A DNA stretch of 64,000 bases from Acinetobacter sp. ANC 3903 (GTDB lineage Bacteria > Pseudomonadota > Gammaproteobacteria > Pseudomonadales > Moraxellaceae), in the NCBI RefSeq assembly GCF_002135315.1, contig NZ_NEGA01000018.1:1-64000 (forward strand), given 5' to 3'. Position 1 is the stretch's first letter. Each line of letters starts with the position of its first letter. The notes below the pieces were generated by a model. It worked only from the letters and a program-made list of their open reading frames with translations. It was not told the origin of the DNA and made no database searches. Position numbers and translations under genes: made by a program. Shown here piece by piece: positions 36,922 through 46,187 of this stretch.

Positions 36922-38127
36922 TTACACCTTGGTGCGATTCACCAGGATCAGCATACATACTGCAGAAATAATGATACATGGAATCGCTGCGGTAATAACC
37001 CCTGCTGCACCGAAGCCTGCAGTCAGTAACTGACCTGCGATCACAGGGCCAAGCATTGCGCCGATACGGCCTACTGCAGAAGCAACACCTACACCAGTAC
37101 CACGTACTTCGGTCGGATACACGATACTACCAAAGGCATACAGTACACCCTGACAGCCGATCACAAATGCACCTGCCAATGCTGCTGCCATATACATCTG
37201 GTTCAGCGAGCTTGCACCATTTAGCGCCAGTAGACCCGCGAGGATACCACCGTACATCAACAGGATGACGTAAGCTTTCTTCCAGCGATCGGTCAACATC
37301 CCCAGAATAATCGTACCGATGGTCGCAGTCACCATGAAGTAGAACTGTGCGGTTGAACCGTTTTGACGGGTAAAGCCCAGTTCCATAAACAATGATGGTA
37401 GCCAGCTCAGCATGATGTAAACTACCATCAGGGTAAAGAAGTAGCTCACCCAGATACAGATCGTGCGTAACAGGTTATTGGAATTAAACAGGTCCTTAAA
37501 TGAACCTTGTGGTGAAACGGCAAGTTCTGCTGCAGTTTTGTTCTTGGCCTTCAGGTATTCCTTTGACTCAGGCAAGAACCACATCATGAGTGGAATCACG
37601 AAGACAGGTAATAAACCACCCAAGTAAAAAACATTCTTCCAGTTGGCACCAAATTCAGTGGCGGCAATTAAAGATAAAATCGCAGCACCGACTGGCATAC
37701 CACAGTACATCAAGCCCACTGCACGACCACGATTTTTTGGAGATACTGCTTCTGATGCCAGCGTGATCAAAATCGGCATTGCACCGCCCAGACCCGCACC
37801 TGCCAGAAAACGTACTGCCAGCAAACTATTGAAGCTGTTGACCCAAACTGTACATAAGGTAAATACAGCAAATGTTGCTGTCGACCAGACCAACACTTTT
37901 TTACGACCAATCCGGTCAGCAAGTCGGCCACCGATCAGTGCACCTGGTAATAAACCCAGAATCCCTGCACTAAAAAACACACCCAACTGAGAGCTGTCGA
38001 GACCAAAATACTCACGAATACCTGCAGCGGCGATGCCGGCTGCCTGAATATCCAGACCTTCAATCACAGCAATCAGAAAACAGATCGCTACCGTGACGAT
38101 GGCATGCTTATTATCTGATTTTTCCAT
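36922..38127 (-). CDS. MFS transporter, aromatic acid:H+ symporter family
   Basis: A 401-residue, 12-helix major facilitator. It begins with a hydrophilic stretch then VTVAICFLIAVIEGLDIQAAG, where the Asp in the first helix is characteristic of AAHS transporters; GGRLADRIGRKKVL is the loop 2-3 signature. The closest described relatives take up hydroxyphenylpropionate-type or other aromatic acids, but the substrate cannot be fixed by sequence. The start is ATG 38127, with AGGA seven bases upstream; an in-frame TTG (38145) lies before that site. No catabolic genes adjoin it. Confidence 0.85.
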   Translation of the reverse strand: MEKSDNKHAIVTVAICFLIAVIEGLDIQAAGIAAAGIREYFGLDSSQLGVFFSAGILGLLPGALIGGRLADRIGRKKVLVWSTATFAVFTLCTVWVNSFNSLLAVRFLAGAGLGGAMPILITLASEAVSPKNRGRAVGLMYCGMPVGAAILSLIAATEFGANWKNVFYLGGLLPVFVIPLMMWFLPESKEYLKAKNKTAAELAVSPQGSFKDLFNSNNLLRTICIWVSYFFTLMVVYIMLSWLPSLFMELGFTRQNGSTAQFYFMVTATIGTIILGMLTDRWKKAYVILLMYGGILAGLLALNGASSLNQMYMAAALAGAFVIGCQGVLYAFGSIVYPTEVRGTGVGVASAVGRIGAMLGPVIAGQLLTAGFGAAGVITAAIPCIIISAVCMLILVNRTKV

Positions 38128-38853
38128 TGGATTATCCTTGTTCAATCAGCATTACAAAAAGAAAGCCATCATCTATGAGTCTGGAAATTCAAATAACTAC
38201 CAATAAGTGGAAGAATTTACACTTTATTGACAAAAATACGGGATATTTAAAACTTTTCGATACCAAAACACATAGTCGCAAAAGCACTTAATCAAGTTTA
38301 ATCAACACACAAAAAATCAACATGACCCTTATAATTTCAATTCTGAAAATCATCTTATGCGAAAAGAGTTAAAATAGATTAATAGTTTTAACTGATTATT
38401 TCTTAAGTTTTTAATGATCATTTGGATAAATTAAATGACCGATTTATATTGATTTAACGTCTATGCTAATCATAATTAAATCTTAAATTCTGATGTTTTT
38501 ACCCGGAATTATTGATTCTATTGACTTAAACCTGCATTTCTTGTGATATCGACCCTTCATTTCTCCAGTTTAAAAACCTCATTTTTAAGATTAGCCCTAA
38601 GAAACCTTTCAGCTGTGTTCAATTTAAAAAGTTAATTTGCTGGTGATGGCCAAACTTTTCACTTGCTTTTAATAAAGTTTTTAGATGGTTTGACTAAAGC
38701 ATATTGTTCTTCACCGCTTGTTCGTTCATAATTTGCATAAGCATTATTCAATTTCATTCAATTGAGTTGAATTGGCTATAAATCAAAATACGTAACCATC
38801 CAAATTTATGTTTTTCTACCTCACCGGATGGGCAAATAGGATATTTTTTTAAA
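38128..38853. other. Long AT-rich divergent intergenic region
   Basis: About 725 bases between the MFS gene and dapA. I see no supported reading frame, terminator or tRNA. TATAAA at 38777-38782 is a possible -10 for dapA without a good -35. Much of the stretch is low-complexity A/T. Confidence 0.45.
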
Positions 38854-39753
38854 ATGACTCAGCAAGCACAGATCATTCAAGGCTCAATTGTCGCAATCGT
38901 CACCCCAATGTTTGAAGATGGCAGCGTAGATTGGAAGGGTCTAGAAAAGCTGGTTGAGTGGCATATAGCACAGGGCACCAACAGTATTGTGGCTGTGGGT
39001 ACTACAGGTGAAGCATCAACTTTAAGCATGGCTGAACATACCCAGGTGATTAAAGAAATCATTCGTGTGGCCAACAAACGTATTCCTGTCATTGCTGGTA
39101 CCGGTGCTAACTCTACCCATGAAGCGATTGAACTGACCAAAGAAGCCAAAGAACTGGGCGCAGATGCTGCACTCTTGGTCACCCCTTACTACAATAAGCC
39201 AACCCAAGAAGGTTTATATCAGCATTATAAAGCGATTGCTGAAGCGGTAGACTTGCCTCAAATTCTGTATAACGTTCCGGGCCGTACCGGCGTAGACATG
39301 TTAAATGAAACCGTGATTCGTCTGGCAGATATTCCACAAATTGTCGGCATTAAAGATGCAACCGGCGACGTTGCCCGTGGTAAGGAACTCATTGAAGGAT
39401 TAAACGGCAAAGACATGACCGTTTATTCTGGCGATGATGCTACGGCATACCAGCTTATGGGTCTGGGCGCTAAAGGCAACATTTCTGTGACTGCCAATGT
39501 CGCACCGAAGGAAATGAGCCTGATCTGTGCTGCTGCACTCGCAGGTGATGCAGAAGGTGCTGAAGCTTTAAATAATAAAGTTGCAAATTTACACAATATT
39601 TTATTTTGTGAATCTAACCCAATTCCTGTGAAATGGGCACTCCATGAAATGGGCTTGATTGGTACCGGTATTCGCTTACCATTAACTCCTCTTGCAGAAC
39701 AATATCGTACCCCATTGCGTGAAGCACTGAACGCTTCGGGTGTCATTAAATAA
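38854..39753 (+). CDS. dapA: 4-hydroxy-tetrahydrodipicolinate synthase
   Basis: DapA condenses pyruvate and aspartate semialdehyde, the first committed step to diaminopimelate and lysine. The 299-residue protein has Lys167 in VGIKDATGD as the Schiff-base residue, Tyr139 in LYNVPGRTG, Arg144, and the GTTGEASTL loop (49-57). It leads a plus-strand run dapA-bamC-purC, the same order as E. coli dapA-bamC. Confidence 0.97.
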   Translation: MTQQAQIIQGSIVAIVTPMFEDGSVDWKGLEKLVEWHIAQGTNSIVAVGTTGEASTLSMAEHTQVIKEIIRVANKRIPVIAGTGANSTHEAIELTKEAKELGADAALLVTPYYNKPTQEGLYQHYKAIAEAVDLPQILYNVPGRTGVDMLNETVIRLADIPQIVGIKDATGDVARGKELIEGLNGKDMTVYSGDDATAYQLMGLGAKGNISVTANVAPKEMSLICAAALAGDAEGAEALNNKVANLHNILFCESNPIPVKWALHEMGLIGTGIRLPLTPLAEQYRTPLREALNASGVIK

Positions 39754-39766
39754 AGAGCACAACATT

Positions 39767-40372
39767 ATGCAATTACGTTTTGGTTTAACCCTTGCACTTT
39801 CGGCATTCAGTTTAGTGGGTTGTAGTTCCATGGGAATCAGTAATGGTTCGCTGGACTATAAAAATACAGCAACCCTTGAACCCCTGAAATATCCGGAAGG
39901 TTCAATGGTTCGACCAGCAACGCCATTGTATCCATCTCCAACAGTTGACCCGCTTGCCATTGAGCATGCACCTAAGCTTGAAAATAAGCGTGGCAACCGT
40001 TTTGCTCTTCCCCGCCCCGATAAGGCACAGACCAATGCAGTAGCAAATGCCCAGGACGACAGTACAAATGTCGGTCGTCCGCAGCTGGTTCGTGATGGAA
40101 ACCAAAATCCGTTGCTCAAAATAGACGGAAATTCTGCTACAATTTGGCAGTACACACTTGCTACCCTCAGCAGCCTGAACCATACCATTGTGGGTCAAAG
40201 TAAAAATCGTTACGAAGTCACCATTAAGGTCGATCAACAGATCTATGTATTAAGACTGACATCTGTAGGTACAAGTAATAACATCGCTGTGTTCAATGCC
40301 GATAACAGCTTTGCAGACAAAGAAAAAGCTGCAGAACTGTTAACCCAGATTTACCAAAATTGGCCAGCCTAG
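39767..40372 (+). CDS. bamC: BamC-like outer-membrane assembly lipoprotein
   Basis: A 201-residue lipoprotein, lipobox SLVGC, Cys at residue 19. The position directly after dapA (13-base gap) and the content match BamC (NlpB), a non-essential part of the BAM complex, but sequence similarity to E. coli BamC is limited to the general layout: an unstructured Pro-rich N-terminal stretch ([16 protein letters not shown]) and a folded C-terminal domain. It is shorter than E. coli BamC, with one C-terminal helix-grip domain instead of two. ATG 39767 follows AAAGAG; upstream ATG 39740 lies inside dapA. Confidence 0.75.
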   Translation: MQLRFGLTLALSAFSLVGCSSMGISNGSLDYKNTATLEPLKYPEGSMVRPATPLYPSPTVDPLAIEHAPKLENKRGNRFALPRPDKAQTNAVANAQDDSTNVGRPQLVRDGNQNPLLKIDGNSATIWQYTLATLSSLNHTIVGQSKNRYEVTIKVDQQIYVLRLTSVGTSNNIAVFNADNSFADKEKAAELLTQIYQNWPA

Positions 40373-40409
40373 TCGTACTAGGCATTTTTTTTTGAAAAAG
40401 GTTCCCCCC

Positions 40410-41129
40410 ATGTTGAAACAAACCTTGCTCTATACTGGTAAAGCGAAATCTGTTTATGAAACAGACAGCGCAGATCACCTTATCCTAGTCTTCCGTGACG
40501 ATGCATCTGCATTTAACGGCGAAAAAATCGAACAGCTGGATCGTAAAGGCAAGGTGAACAACCGTTTTAACGCCTTCATCATGGAAAAATTGGCTGCTGC
40601 TGGCATTGAAACTCACTTCGAAAAACTTCTTTCTCCCACTGAAGTTTTAGTGAAAAAATTAAAAATGATTCCGGTTGAATGTGTAGTGCGTAACTATGCT
40701 GCCGGTTCTCTATGCCGTCGCTTAGGTGTAGAAGAGGGTAAAGAACTTGTTCCACCTACTTTCGAATTGTTCTTCAAAGATGATGCGCTTGGCGATCCAA
40801 TGGTGAACGAGTCTCAAGCGATTGCTTTAGGCTGGGCGACTGCTGAACAATTGGCACAAATGAAAGAACTCACTTACAAAGTGAACGAAGTGCTGAAAGG
40901 CTTGTTCGATGCAGGTAACATGTTACTTGTAGACTTCAAACTTGAATTTGGTGTATTCCACGACCGTATCGTGCTGGGTGATGAATTCTCTCCAGACGGT
41001 TGCCGTCTATGGGACAAAGACACCAAGAAAAAACTCGACAAAGACCGTTTCCGTCAAGGTTTAGGCGGTGTTGTTGAAGCTTATGAAGAAGTTGCTGCAC
41101 GTTTAGGTATCGATCTTACTGATATCTAA
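40410..41129 (+). CDS. purC: Phosphoribosylaminoimidazole-succinocarboxamide synthase
   Basis: PurC (SAICAR synthetase) joins CAIR and Asp with ATP in purine synthesis. The 239-residue protein begins [18 protein letters not shown] and has the family blocks [45 protein letters not shown] and [15 protein letters not shown] 40410 is the start; the TTG at 40392 is upstream of the AAGG site. Third gene of the dapA-bamC-purC run, with its own terminator. Confidence 0.97.
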   Translation: MLKQTLLYTGKAKSVYETDSADHLILVFRDDASAFNGEKIEQLDRKGKVNNRFNAFIMEKLAAAGIETHFEKLLSPTEVLVKKLKMIPVECVVRNYAAGSLCRRLGVEEGKELVPPTFELFFKDDALGDPMVNESQAIALGWATAEQLAQMKELTYKVNEVLKGLFDAGNMLLVDFKLEFGVFHDRIVLGDEFSPDGCRLWDKDTKKKLDKDRFRQGLGGVVEAYEEVAARLGIDLTDI

Positions 41130-41145
41130 TCAGTCATCTGATTCA

Positions 41146-41176
41146 AAAAAACCGGGCTATTTAGCTCGGTTTTTTT
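41146..41176 (+). terminator. Terminator of purC
   Basis: CCGGGCT-ATTT-AGCTCGG followed by seven T. Confidence 0.85.
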
Positions 41177-41224
41177 ATACTCCAAAAATCGAAAAAACAG
41201 ATATTAATAATAAAAATGATCGTT

Positions 41225-41253
41225 TTTACAATATGCTGTTTTTTACTTAATAT
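41225..41253 (+). promoter_or_regulatory. Sigma-70-like promoter for the purC-rarA sRNA
   Basis: TTTACA (41225-41230) and TAATAT (41248-41253) with 17 bases between. It lies beyond the purC terminator and would start transcription near 41260. Confidence 0.5.
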
Positions 41254-41259
41254 ATCTCA

Positions 41260-41402
41260 CATACCAGGCAGCAAGATGTTGGAGTAGTTGGTTTTATAGT
41301 ATCTTGCTTGCCAGCCAGAATTTGAGTTTACCCTCTAGGATGTATCTCCCCCAAGACATCCTATTTTCAGCCCAATCCCTCCTATGGATTGGGCTTTTTT
41401 TT
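41260..41402 (+). ncRNA. Candidate small RNA with C-rich hairpin loops
   Basis: Between the purC terminator and the rarA 3' end, a promoter-like sequence is followed by three hairpins: GGCAGCAAGAT/ATCTTGCTTGCC (41267-41312, 11 pairs with one bulge); TAGGATGT/ACATCCTA (41336-41363) with the 12-nt loop ATCTCCCCCAAG; and GCCCAATCC-CTCCTAT-GGATTGGGC with eight T (41370-41402). Two of the loops carry CUCCCCC or CCUCC, complementary to Shine-Dalgarno sequences, a pattern seen in trans-acting sRNAs of other bacteria. The last hairpin has T only on the plus side, so it is not the rarA terminator. No coding frame. 5' end approximate. Confidence 0.58.
41370..41402 (+). terminator. Plus-strand-only intrinsic terminator
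   Basis: Nine-bp GC-containing stem, seven-base loop, eight T. On the minus strand no T-run follows, so it serves a plus-strand transcript starting after purC. Confidence 0.85.
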
Positions 41403-41405
41403 GGC

Positions 41406-42680
41406 TTATTGCTGCTGTTGTTGCTGTTGCCAACGGCGTTGCTGTAAACGCTCTCCTTCCACTTCACGTTTATTGCGTGCCGACTCATACAGCTTGGTGC
41501 CCTTTAATTCAGGCGGCATATACTCTTGCAAGACAAAATGCTCTGGATAATTGTGCGGATATAAATAATCCACCCCATAGCCCTGCTCTTTCATGAGTTT
41601 GGTCGGTGCATTGCGTAAATGTAGTGGCACAGGTAAATTAGAGGTTTTTTCAGCTAAGTCGAGCGCCTTGTTAATGGCCAGATAAGTACTGTTACTTTTG
41701 GCACTGGTGGCCAAGTACACGGCACATTGACCCAAAATAATCCGGCATTCCGGCATGCCCACCGCCTGTACCGAACGGAAGCATTCTCCTGCCAGCAGCA
41801 AGGCATTCGGATTGGAATTGCCAATATCTTCCGAAGCGGCAATCAGCATACGGCGGGCAATAAACACCGGATCTTCCCCGCCTTTCAGCATGCGTGCCAT
41901 CCAGTACAAGGCGGCATCCGGGTCACTGCCACGAATCGACTTAATAAACGCAGAGACCAAGTCATAGTGCTGCTCGCCCGATTTGTCATAACGGGCAATA
42001 TTCTGCTGTGCCACTTTCACCACAATGGCATTGGTAATGATATTTTCCAGTTCCGGCTCAAAAGTGCTGGCAATTAAATCCAGCAGGTTGAGTGCCTTAC
42101 GCGCATCTCCAGCAGCAAATTGCAACAAGGCCTCATATTCTTCAATTTGAATATAGCGTTCTTTTAAAAAAGCATCTTGCTGGATTGCCTTATTGATCAA
42201 GGTCTTAATCGCCTCTTCATCCAAGGCATTTAAGGTATAGACCTGACAACGCGATAACAAGGCATTGTTCACTTCAAAAGAAGGATTTTCTGTGGTCGCT
42301 CCAATTAAAGTGATTTTGCCCTTCTCGACTGCATTCAATAAGGCATCTTGCTGTGACTTGTTAAAACGATGAATTTCATCAATAAAGACGACAGGTGTCA
42401 GTAAATCACCACTTTCGGCAATTACTTCACGCAGTTCTTTTACCCCGGTATTGAGTGCCGATAAACTCACAAATGGCCGATCCACCGCCTGTGCCAAAAG
42501 CAAAGCAATCGTGGTTTTTCCTACCCCCGGTGGCCCCCAAAAAATAATCGAAGGTAAATGTCCTTGATCAATCATTTGACGTAATGGCGCACCAGCCCCT
42601 AATAGATGATCTTGACCAATAATTTCGGACAAGTCACGCGGGCGAAGTCGTTCAGGAAGTGGAATATGGCTCTCAGACAT
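41406..42680 (-). CDS. rarA: Replication-associated recombination protein A
   Basis: RarA (MgsA) is an AAA+ ATPase related to clamp loaders, acting at stalled replication forks. The 424-residue protein has Walker A GPPGVGKT (49-56), Walker B in [19 protein letters not shown], sensor [12 protein letters not shown], and the C-terminal tetramerisation domain. It ends with [10 protein letters not shown], a homopolymer Gln tail encoded by CAG/CAA repeats that can vary in length. Convergent with the candidate sRNA. Confidence 0.95.
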   Translation of the reverse strand: MSESHIPLPERLRPRDLSEIIGQDHLLGAGAPLRQMIDQGHLPSIIFWGPPGVGKTTIALLLAQAVDRPFVSLSALNTGVKELREVIAESGDLLTPVVFIDEIHRFNKSQQDALLNAVEKGKITLIGATTENPSFEVNNALLSRCQVYTLNALDEEAIKTLINKAIQQDAFLKERYIQIEEYEALLQFAAGDARKALNLLDLIASTFEPELENIITNAIVVKVAQQNIARYDKSGEQHYDLVSAFIKSIRGSDPDAALYWMARMLKGGEDPVFIARRMLIAASEDIGNSNPNALLLAGECFRSVQAVGMPECRIILGQCAVYLATSAKSNSTYLAINKALDLAEKTSNLPVPLHLRNAPTKLMKEQGYGVDYLYPHNYPEHFVLQEYMPPELKGTKLYESARNKREVEGERLQQRRWQQQQQQQ

Positions 42681-42976
42681 CTTGTTATTTCTTAACTGTA
42701 CTTAAAGTAAGTCTACTATGTAATTTTAAGATCGCGTATTTCAAATCAACTGATTTACAAAAAAATCATATTGTTGTTTTTAAAAAATATACATCATGAT
42801 TGTGCCGCTTTTTACGTGAATTTACTTTTAAATAGAACAAAGTAAGCTACCCAAAATAAGTCGACCACCAGAAATACAAACTGAATCATTCTACTGCTGC
42901 GCATTCATATGTATAATTATTTATGCGGAGTGCATCACATTTTCAAGCATCTTGATTATTTTAACGGGTGAGCTTT

Positions 42977-45142
42977 ATGGAAGATACTTTCAAAAACAAG
43001 CGAATACCGCTTAGTCGGGATGGCAAAATAAAAAAACAACAGCGTAGTAAAACTCATACAACTCAACTGTCTGCCAAAAACATGCTCATTCAAAATATTC
43101 TTAATCAGTTACCCCAGCTGGTCTGGGTTAAAAACAAACAAAACCAGTATTATTATAATCAAGCTGTTTGTAACTATCTTGGTCACAATATCAATCTACA
43201 GCATAGCGATGAGTGTCAAACATTCATTCATCCTGAAGAGTACCCGCACTTTAGTGTACTTTGGCAAAATGCCTTACACACTCAACAAGGCTTCGAACAA
43301 GAATGCCGTATTCATCATCATGAGCAAGGCTATCGGGTTTGCCTGGTTTCCGTTCAGCCAGCCCAACATTTAGATGATATTGAATGGATAGTGACCGCCA
43401 CCGATATTCATGATCATTATTTAAAGCATACTGAATTGCATCAGCAAGTGCTTGCCCAGACCAAAATGCTGGATGCCAGCGTGGACTGTATTAAAATTTT
43501 AACACCACAGGGTCATGTCACCCATATGAACCGTTCAGGTTGTCTGGCCTTAGGTGTACCGGTCAATGAAAATAAGTTTGGTATACCGTGGTTAAATTTA
43601 CTGCCCGAGCCAATTCGGAATTCGGGGCAACATGCGTTAAAACAAGTGGCAAAAGGTCATAATGCCCGTTTTGATGGCATGAGTGTTACTCCAGGTCAGC
43701 CTCCACAATATTGGGACAATATTTTAACCCCCATATTCAGTGAAGATGGATCAACCCAAAGTATTCTGTGTGTTTCCCGTGATATTAGCCAACAAAGAAT
43801 TGCAGAAAAAAAGCTTCAACAGGTGAGTGAACTTGACGAATTAACGGGCTTATATAACCGTCGTGGATTTAATAAAATTTTTAAAAAGACCATTCTAAAC
43901 GCACAGCATCAACACCAATCTGTGGGCTTTTTGCTGATTGATTTAGACTATTTCAAACATATTAACGATACCTTGGGTCATATTGCGGGTGACTATTTAC
44001 TCCAGATTTTAGGTCAACGCTTGAGTGGCTGTTTTAACGAGCAAGTGGTGGTCTCACGTTTAGGCGGTGATGAGTTTGCGATTATTATGCCGCAGTTGCA
44101 TGATGAATCTGAATTGCTGAACATTGCAAAAATAGCGCGTCAGCAACTGGATATCCCGATTTGTTATGCCGGGCAATATATTAATGGCGGGATGAGCATC
44201 GGCTGTGCCATCTACCCGCGTGATGCAAACAATAGCTCAACATTGTTACGCTGTGCCGATGTCGCGCTGAATGATCTTAAAGTCAGTGGTCGTGGCGGTA
44301 TCCGGATGTTTAAGAGTGCCATGATTAAAAGCATAGAGCTGACGACCAAACAGCTTTCGCTGGCCCGAGCCATTATTCATAACAATAAAATTTTTCCAGT
44401 CTATCAGCCCAAGGTCAATCTTGCAGATGGAAAAGTCATTAGTTTTGAAGCCTTGCTGCGCTGGCATGATGCAAAAGATCAAATCCAGCTTCCCTCGGAT
44501 ATTTCTTCCGCTTTTCAGGACTATGAACTGGCTACGCGGATCAGTGAAATTATCCAGCTTCAAGTCTTTCAGGATATGAGCCAATGGCTGGAAGCCGGCT
44601 TGCAACTGTTACCCATTTCCATCAATGCCGCGCCGGTCGAATTTTTAAGGGATAACTACGCAGAAACGCTTTTAAACCGGCTAGCTCAATTTAAGATTCC
44701 CTACCAGCTGATTGAAATAGAAATTACCGAACAAAGTCTTTCTGAACATGGCGCAGACTATGTGATCCGTGCGCTTAGACTATTAAAACAAGCGGGTCTG
44801 AGTATTTCACTCGATGATTTTGGTACAGGCCATTCATCCTTGACCCGATTAAGGGATTATCCGGTCGACTGCCTCAAGATTGACCGCAATTTTATTGAAA
44901 ATATACCGGACAATCTTTCTGACTTGGCGATTATAAAAGCGATTAGTCAGATTGGCGCGAGTATATCTTTGGATATACTGGTTGAAGGCATTGAAACCAG
45001 GGCACAGGTAGAAGCACTCAAAGCTTGTGATTGCTATATTGGACAAGGCTTTTATTTTTATCATCCCCTGAAATTTCAGGATGCCATGCAATTATTAAAT
45101 CCTGTAGCTCATGCAGCTGAGCCATTCAGTTCTTCTGGTTGA
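42977..45142 (+). CDS. PAS-GGDEF-EAL cyclic di-GMP protein
   Basis: About 721 residues: two PAS-like domains (about 30-140 and 160-270), a GGDEF domain with GGDEF (residues 363-367), and an EAL domain with EAL (491-493), the Asn of SINAAPVEF, EITEQ, DDFGTGHSSL, KIDRNF, VEGIET and the Gln of QGF, so the phosphodiesterase residues appear complete. The GGDEF has no RxxD inhibitory site five residues upstream. It can thus in principle make and degrade cyclic di-GMP. Start: ATG 42977 follows GGTGA; GTG 42968 is the alternative. No membrane segments. Confidence 0.88.
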   Translation: MEDTFKNKRIPLSRDGKIKKQQRSKTHTTQLSAKNMLIQNILNQLPQLVWVKNKQNQYYYNQAVCNYLGHNINLQHSDECQTFIHPEEYPHFSVLWQNALHTQQGFEQECRIHHHEQGYRVCLVSVQPAQHLDDIEWIVTATDIHDHYLKHTELHQQVLAQTKMLDASVDCIKILTPQGHVTHMNRSGCLALGVPVNENKFGIPWLNLLPEPIRNSGQHALKQVAKGHNARFDGMSVTPGQPPQYWDNILTPIFSEDGSTQSILCVSRDISQQRIAEKKLQQVSELDELTGLYNRRGFNKIFKKTILNAQHQHQSVGFLLIDLDYFKHINDTLGHIAGDYLLQILGQRLSGCFNEQVVVSRLGGDEFAIIMPQLHDESELLNIAKIARQQLDIPICYAGQYINGGMSIGCAIYPRDANNSSTLLRCADVALNDLKVSGRGGIRMFKSAMIKSIELTTKQLSLARAIIHNNKIFPVYQPKVNLADGKVISFEALLRWHDAKDQIQLPSDISSAFQDYELATRISEIIQLQVFQDMSQWLEAGLQLLPISINAAPVEFLRDNYAETLLNRLAQFKIPYQLIEIEITEQSLSEHGADYVIRALRLLKQAGLSISLDDFGTGHSSLTRLRDYPVDCLKIDRNFIENIPDNLSDLAIIKAISQIGASISLDILVEGIETRAQVEALKACDCYIGQGFYFYHPLKFQDAMQLLNPVAHAAEPFSSSG

Positions 45143-45241
45143 TCATTCAAGTGATTTAAGTCTGCATGCTCGCAGTCATTCTACTTTGCTGACTGAAGAA
45201 GTGACTTCAGCAGAAATGTTAATGCTGAAGTAACCTGCCGA

Positions 45242-45694
45242 TTAACGCACCCAGCGCACAATATATTCCTCAAGATCATCTTCATGAACTTCCGTTTCGG
45301 AAATACAACGGCCTGCTGCCGATTTTCTGGCTTTGATCACACTGTCACGTGTTCCTGTATTTAAATAATGCCAGGTCGGTAAATTCTTGTCTTCTTTTAA
45401 ACGGCGGTAAGCACAGCTCGGCGGGAGCCAGTGAATCGTGTCTAATTTTTCTGGGGTCAGCTGAATACAATCTGGTACGTGCTCCAGACGCTGTTCATAG
45501 TTGCTACAACGTGCCGTTGTACAGTCCAGAAGTTTGCAGGCCACCTTGGTATAAGCGACTTCTTGCAGCTCTTCATCTTCCAATTTGATTAAACAGCATA
45601 GGCCACAACCATCACATAATGCTTCCCATTCAGCTGTTGTCAGTTCAGCCAAAGCATATTTTTTCCAGAATTGTGGACGTAATTGTTCAGTCAT
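45242..45694 (-). CDS. YcgN-family cysteine cluster protein (UPF0260)
   Basis: A 150-residue soluble protein with many Cys: CDGCGLCC near residue 28-35, and further single Cys at ACKLLDC, ARCSNYEQR, DC and SCAYR. The pattern suggests an Fe-S or Zn site. YcgN function is unknown. Single gene. Confidence 0.9.
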   Translation of the reverse strand: MTEQLRPQFWKKYALAELTTAEWEALCDGCGLCCLIKLEDEELQEVAYTKVACKLLDCTTARCSNYEQRLEHVPDCIQLTPEKLDTIHWLPPSCAYRRLKEDKNLPTWHYLNTGTRDSVIKARKSAAGRCISETEVHEDDLEEYIVRWVR

Positions 45695-45887
45695 AGCAGT
45701 GAGAAAACCAGAAAAGTGATAACGATGATAAGGGGTACAAGTTTACAGGGAATAAACATGATTTTTACTTCAAATCATAGATTTGCCGTCAAAGTGAACA
45801 TTTTTTAAACACAAGCATAACACTGTTGGAAATTTTCCGCCCCTATACTGAAACAACCCTGAAAATAACAACACATGGAGAAAGCTT

Positions 45888-46046
45888 ATGTTCCGTTGGG
45901 CGATTATTTTTGCTGTGATTGCACTGATTGCCAGTCTACTAGGTTTTGCTGGTGTCGCAGGATTATCTAAAGATTTTGCGGTTATTTTACTCGTCGTTGC
46001 CGTTATTCTGGCAATCGTCGGCTTCCTCTCCCGGGGAAGAGTTTAG
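45888..46046 (+). CDS. DUF1328 micro-protein (YtjA-type)
   Basis: A 52-residue protein, [20 protein letters not shown] at the start, with a second hydrophobic helix ([16 protein letters not shown]) and a basic tail SRGRV. The pattern matches DUF1328/YtjA membrane proteins. GGAG lies seven bases before ATG, and a terminator follows. Such proteins are stress-linked in some bacteria; function unknown. Confidence 0.88.
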   Translation: MFRWAIIFAVIALIASLLGFAGVAGLSKDFAVILLVVAVILAIVGFLSRGRV

Positions 46047-46081
46047 AATGACCTCAGCTTAAAAGTATCTCACTTGATCAA

Positions 46082-46107
46082 AAAAAGAGCCTCTACAGGC
46101 TCTTTTT
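46082..46107 (+). terminator. Terminator of the DUF1328 gene
   Basis: AAAGAGCCT-CTAC-AGGCTCTTTTT. Confidence 0.85.
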
Positions 46108-46187
46108 CATAGTTGATTCATTCAATCTCAAGCATTAGATCACTCTTTATATAACTGATCTAACGCTCTAAAGTTTTGATCTAAAGA

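Noticed and set aside
38128..38853. Riboswitch or attenuator upstream of dapA
   Set aside because: Lysine-riboswitch features (long paired core and conserved loops) are not visible, and no terminator precedes dapA.
41294..41488. Minus-strand frame across the purC-rarA sRNA region
   Set aside because: Overlaps the end of rarA out of frame and the sRNA hairpins; typical shadow frame.
45191..45208. CTGAAG...CTTCAG hairpin after the GGDEF-EAL gene
   Set aside because: Six-bp stem without a T-run; too weak to call a terminator.
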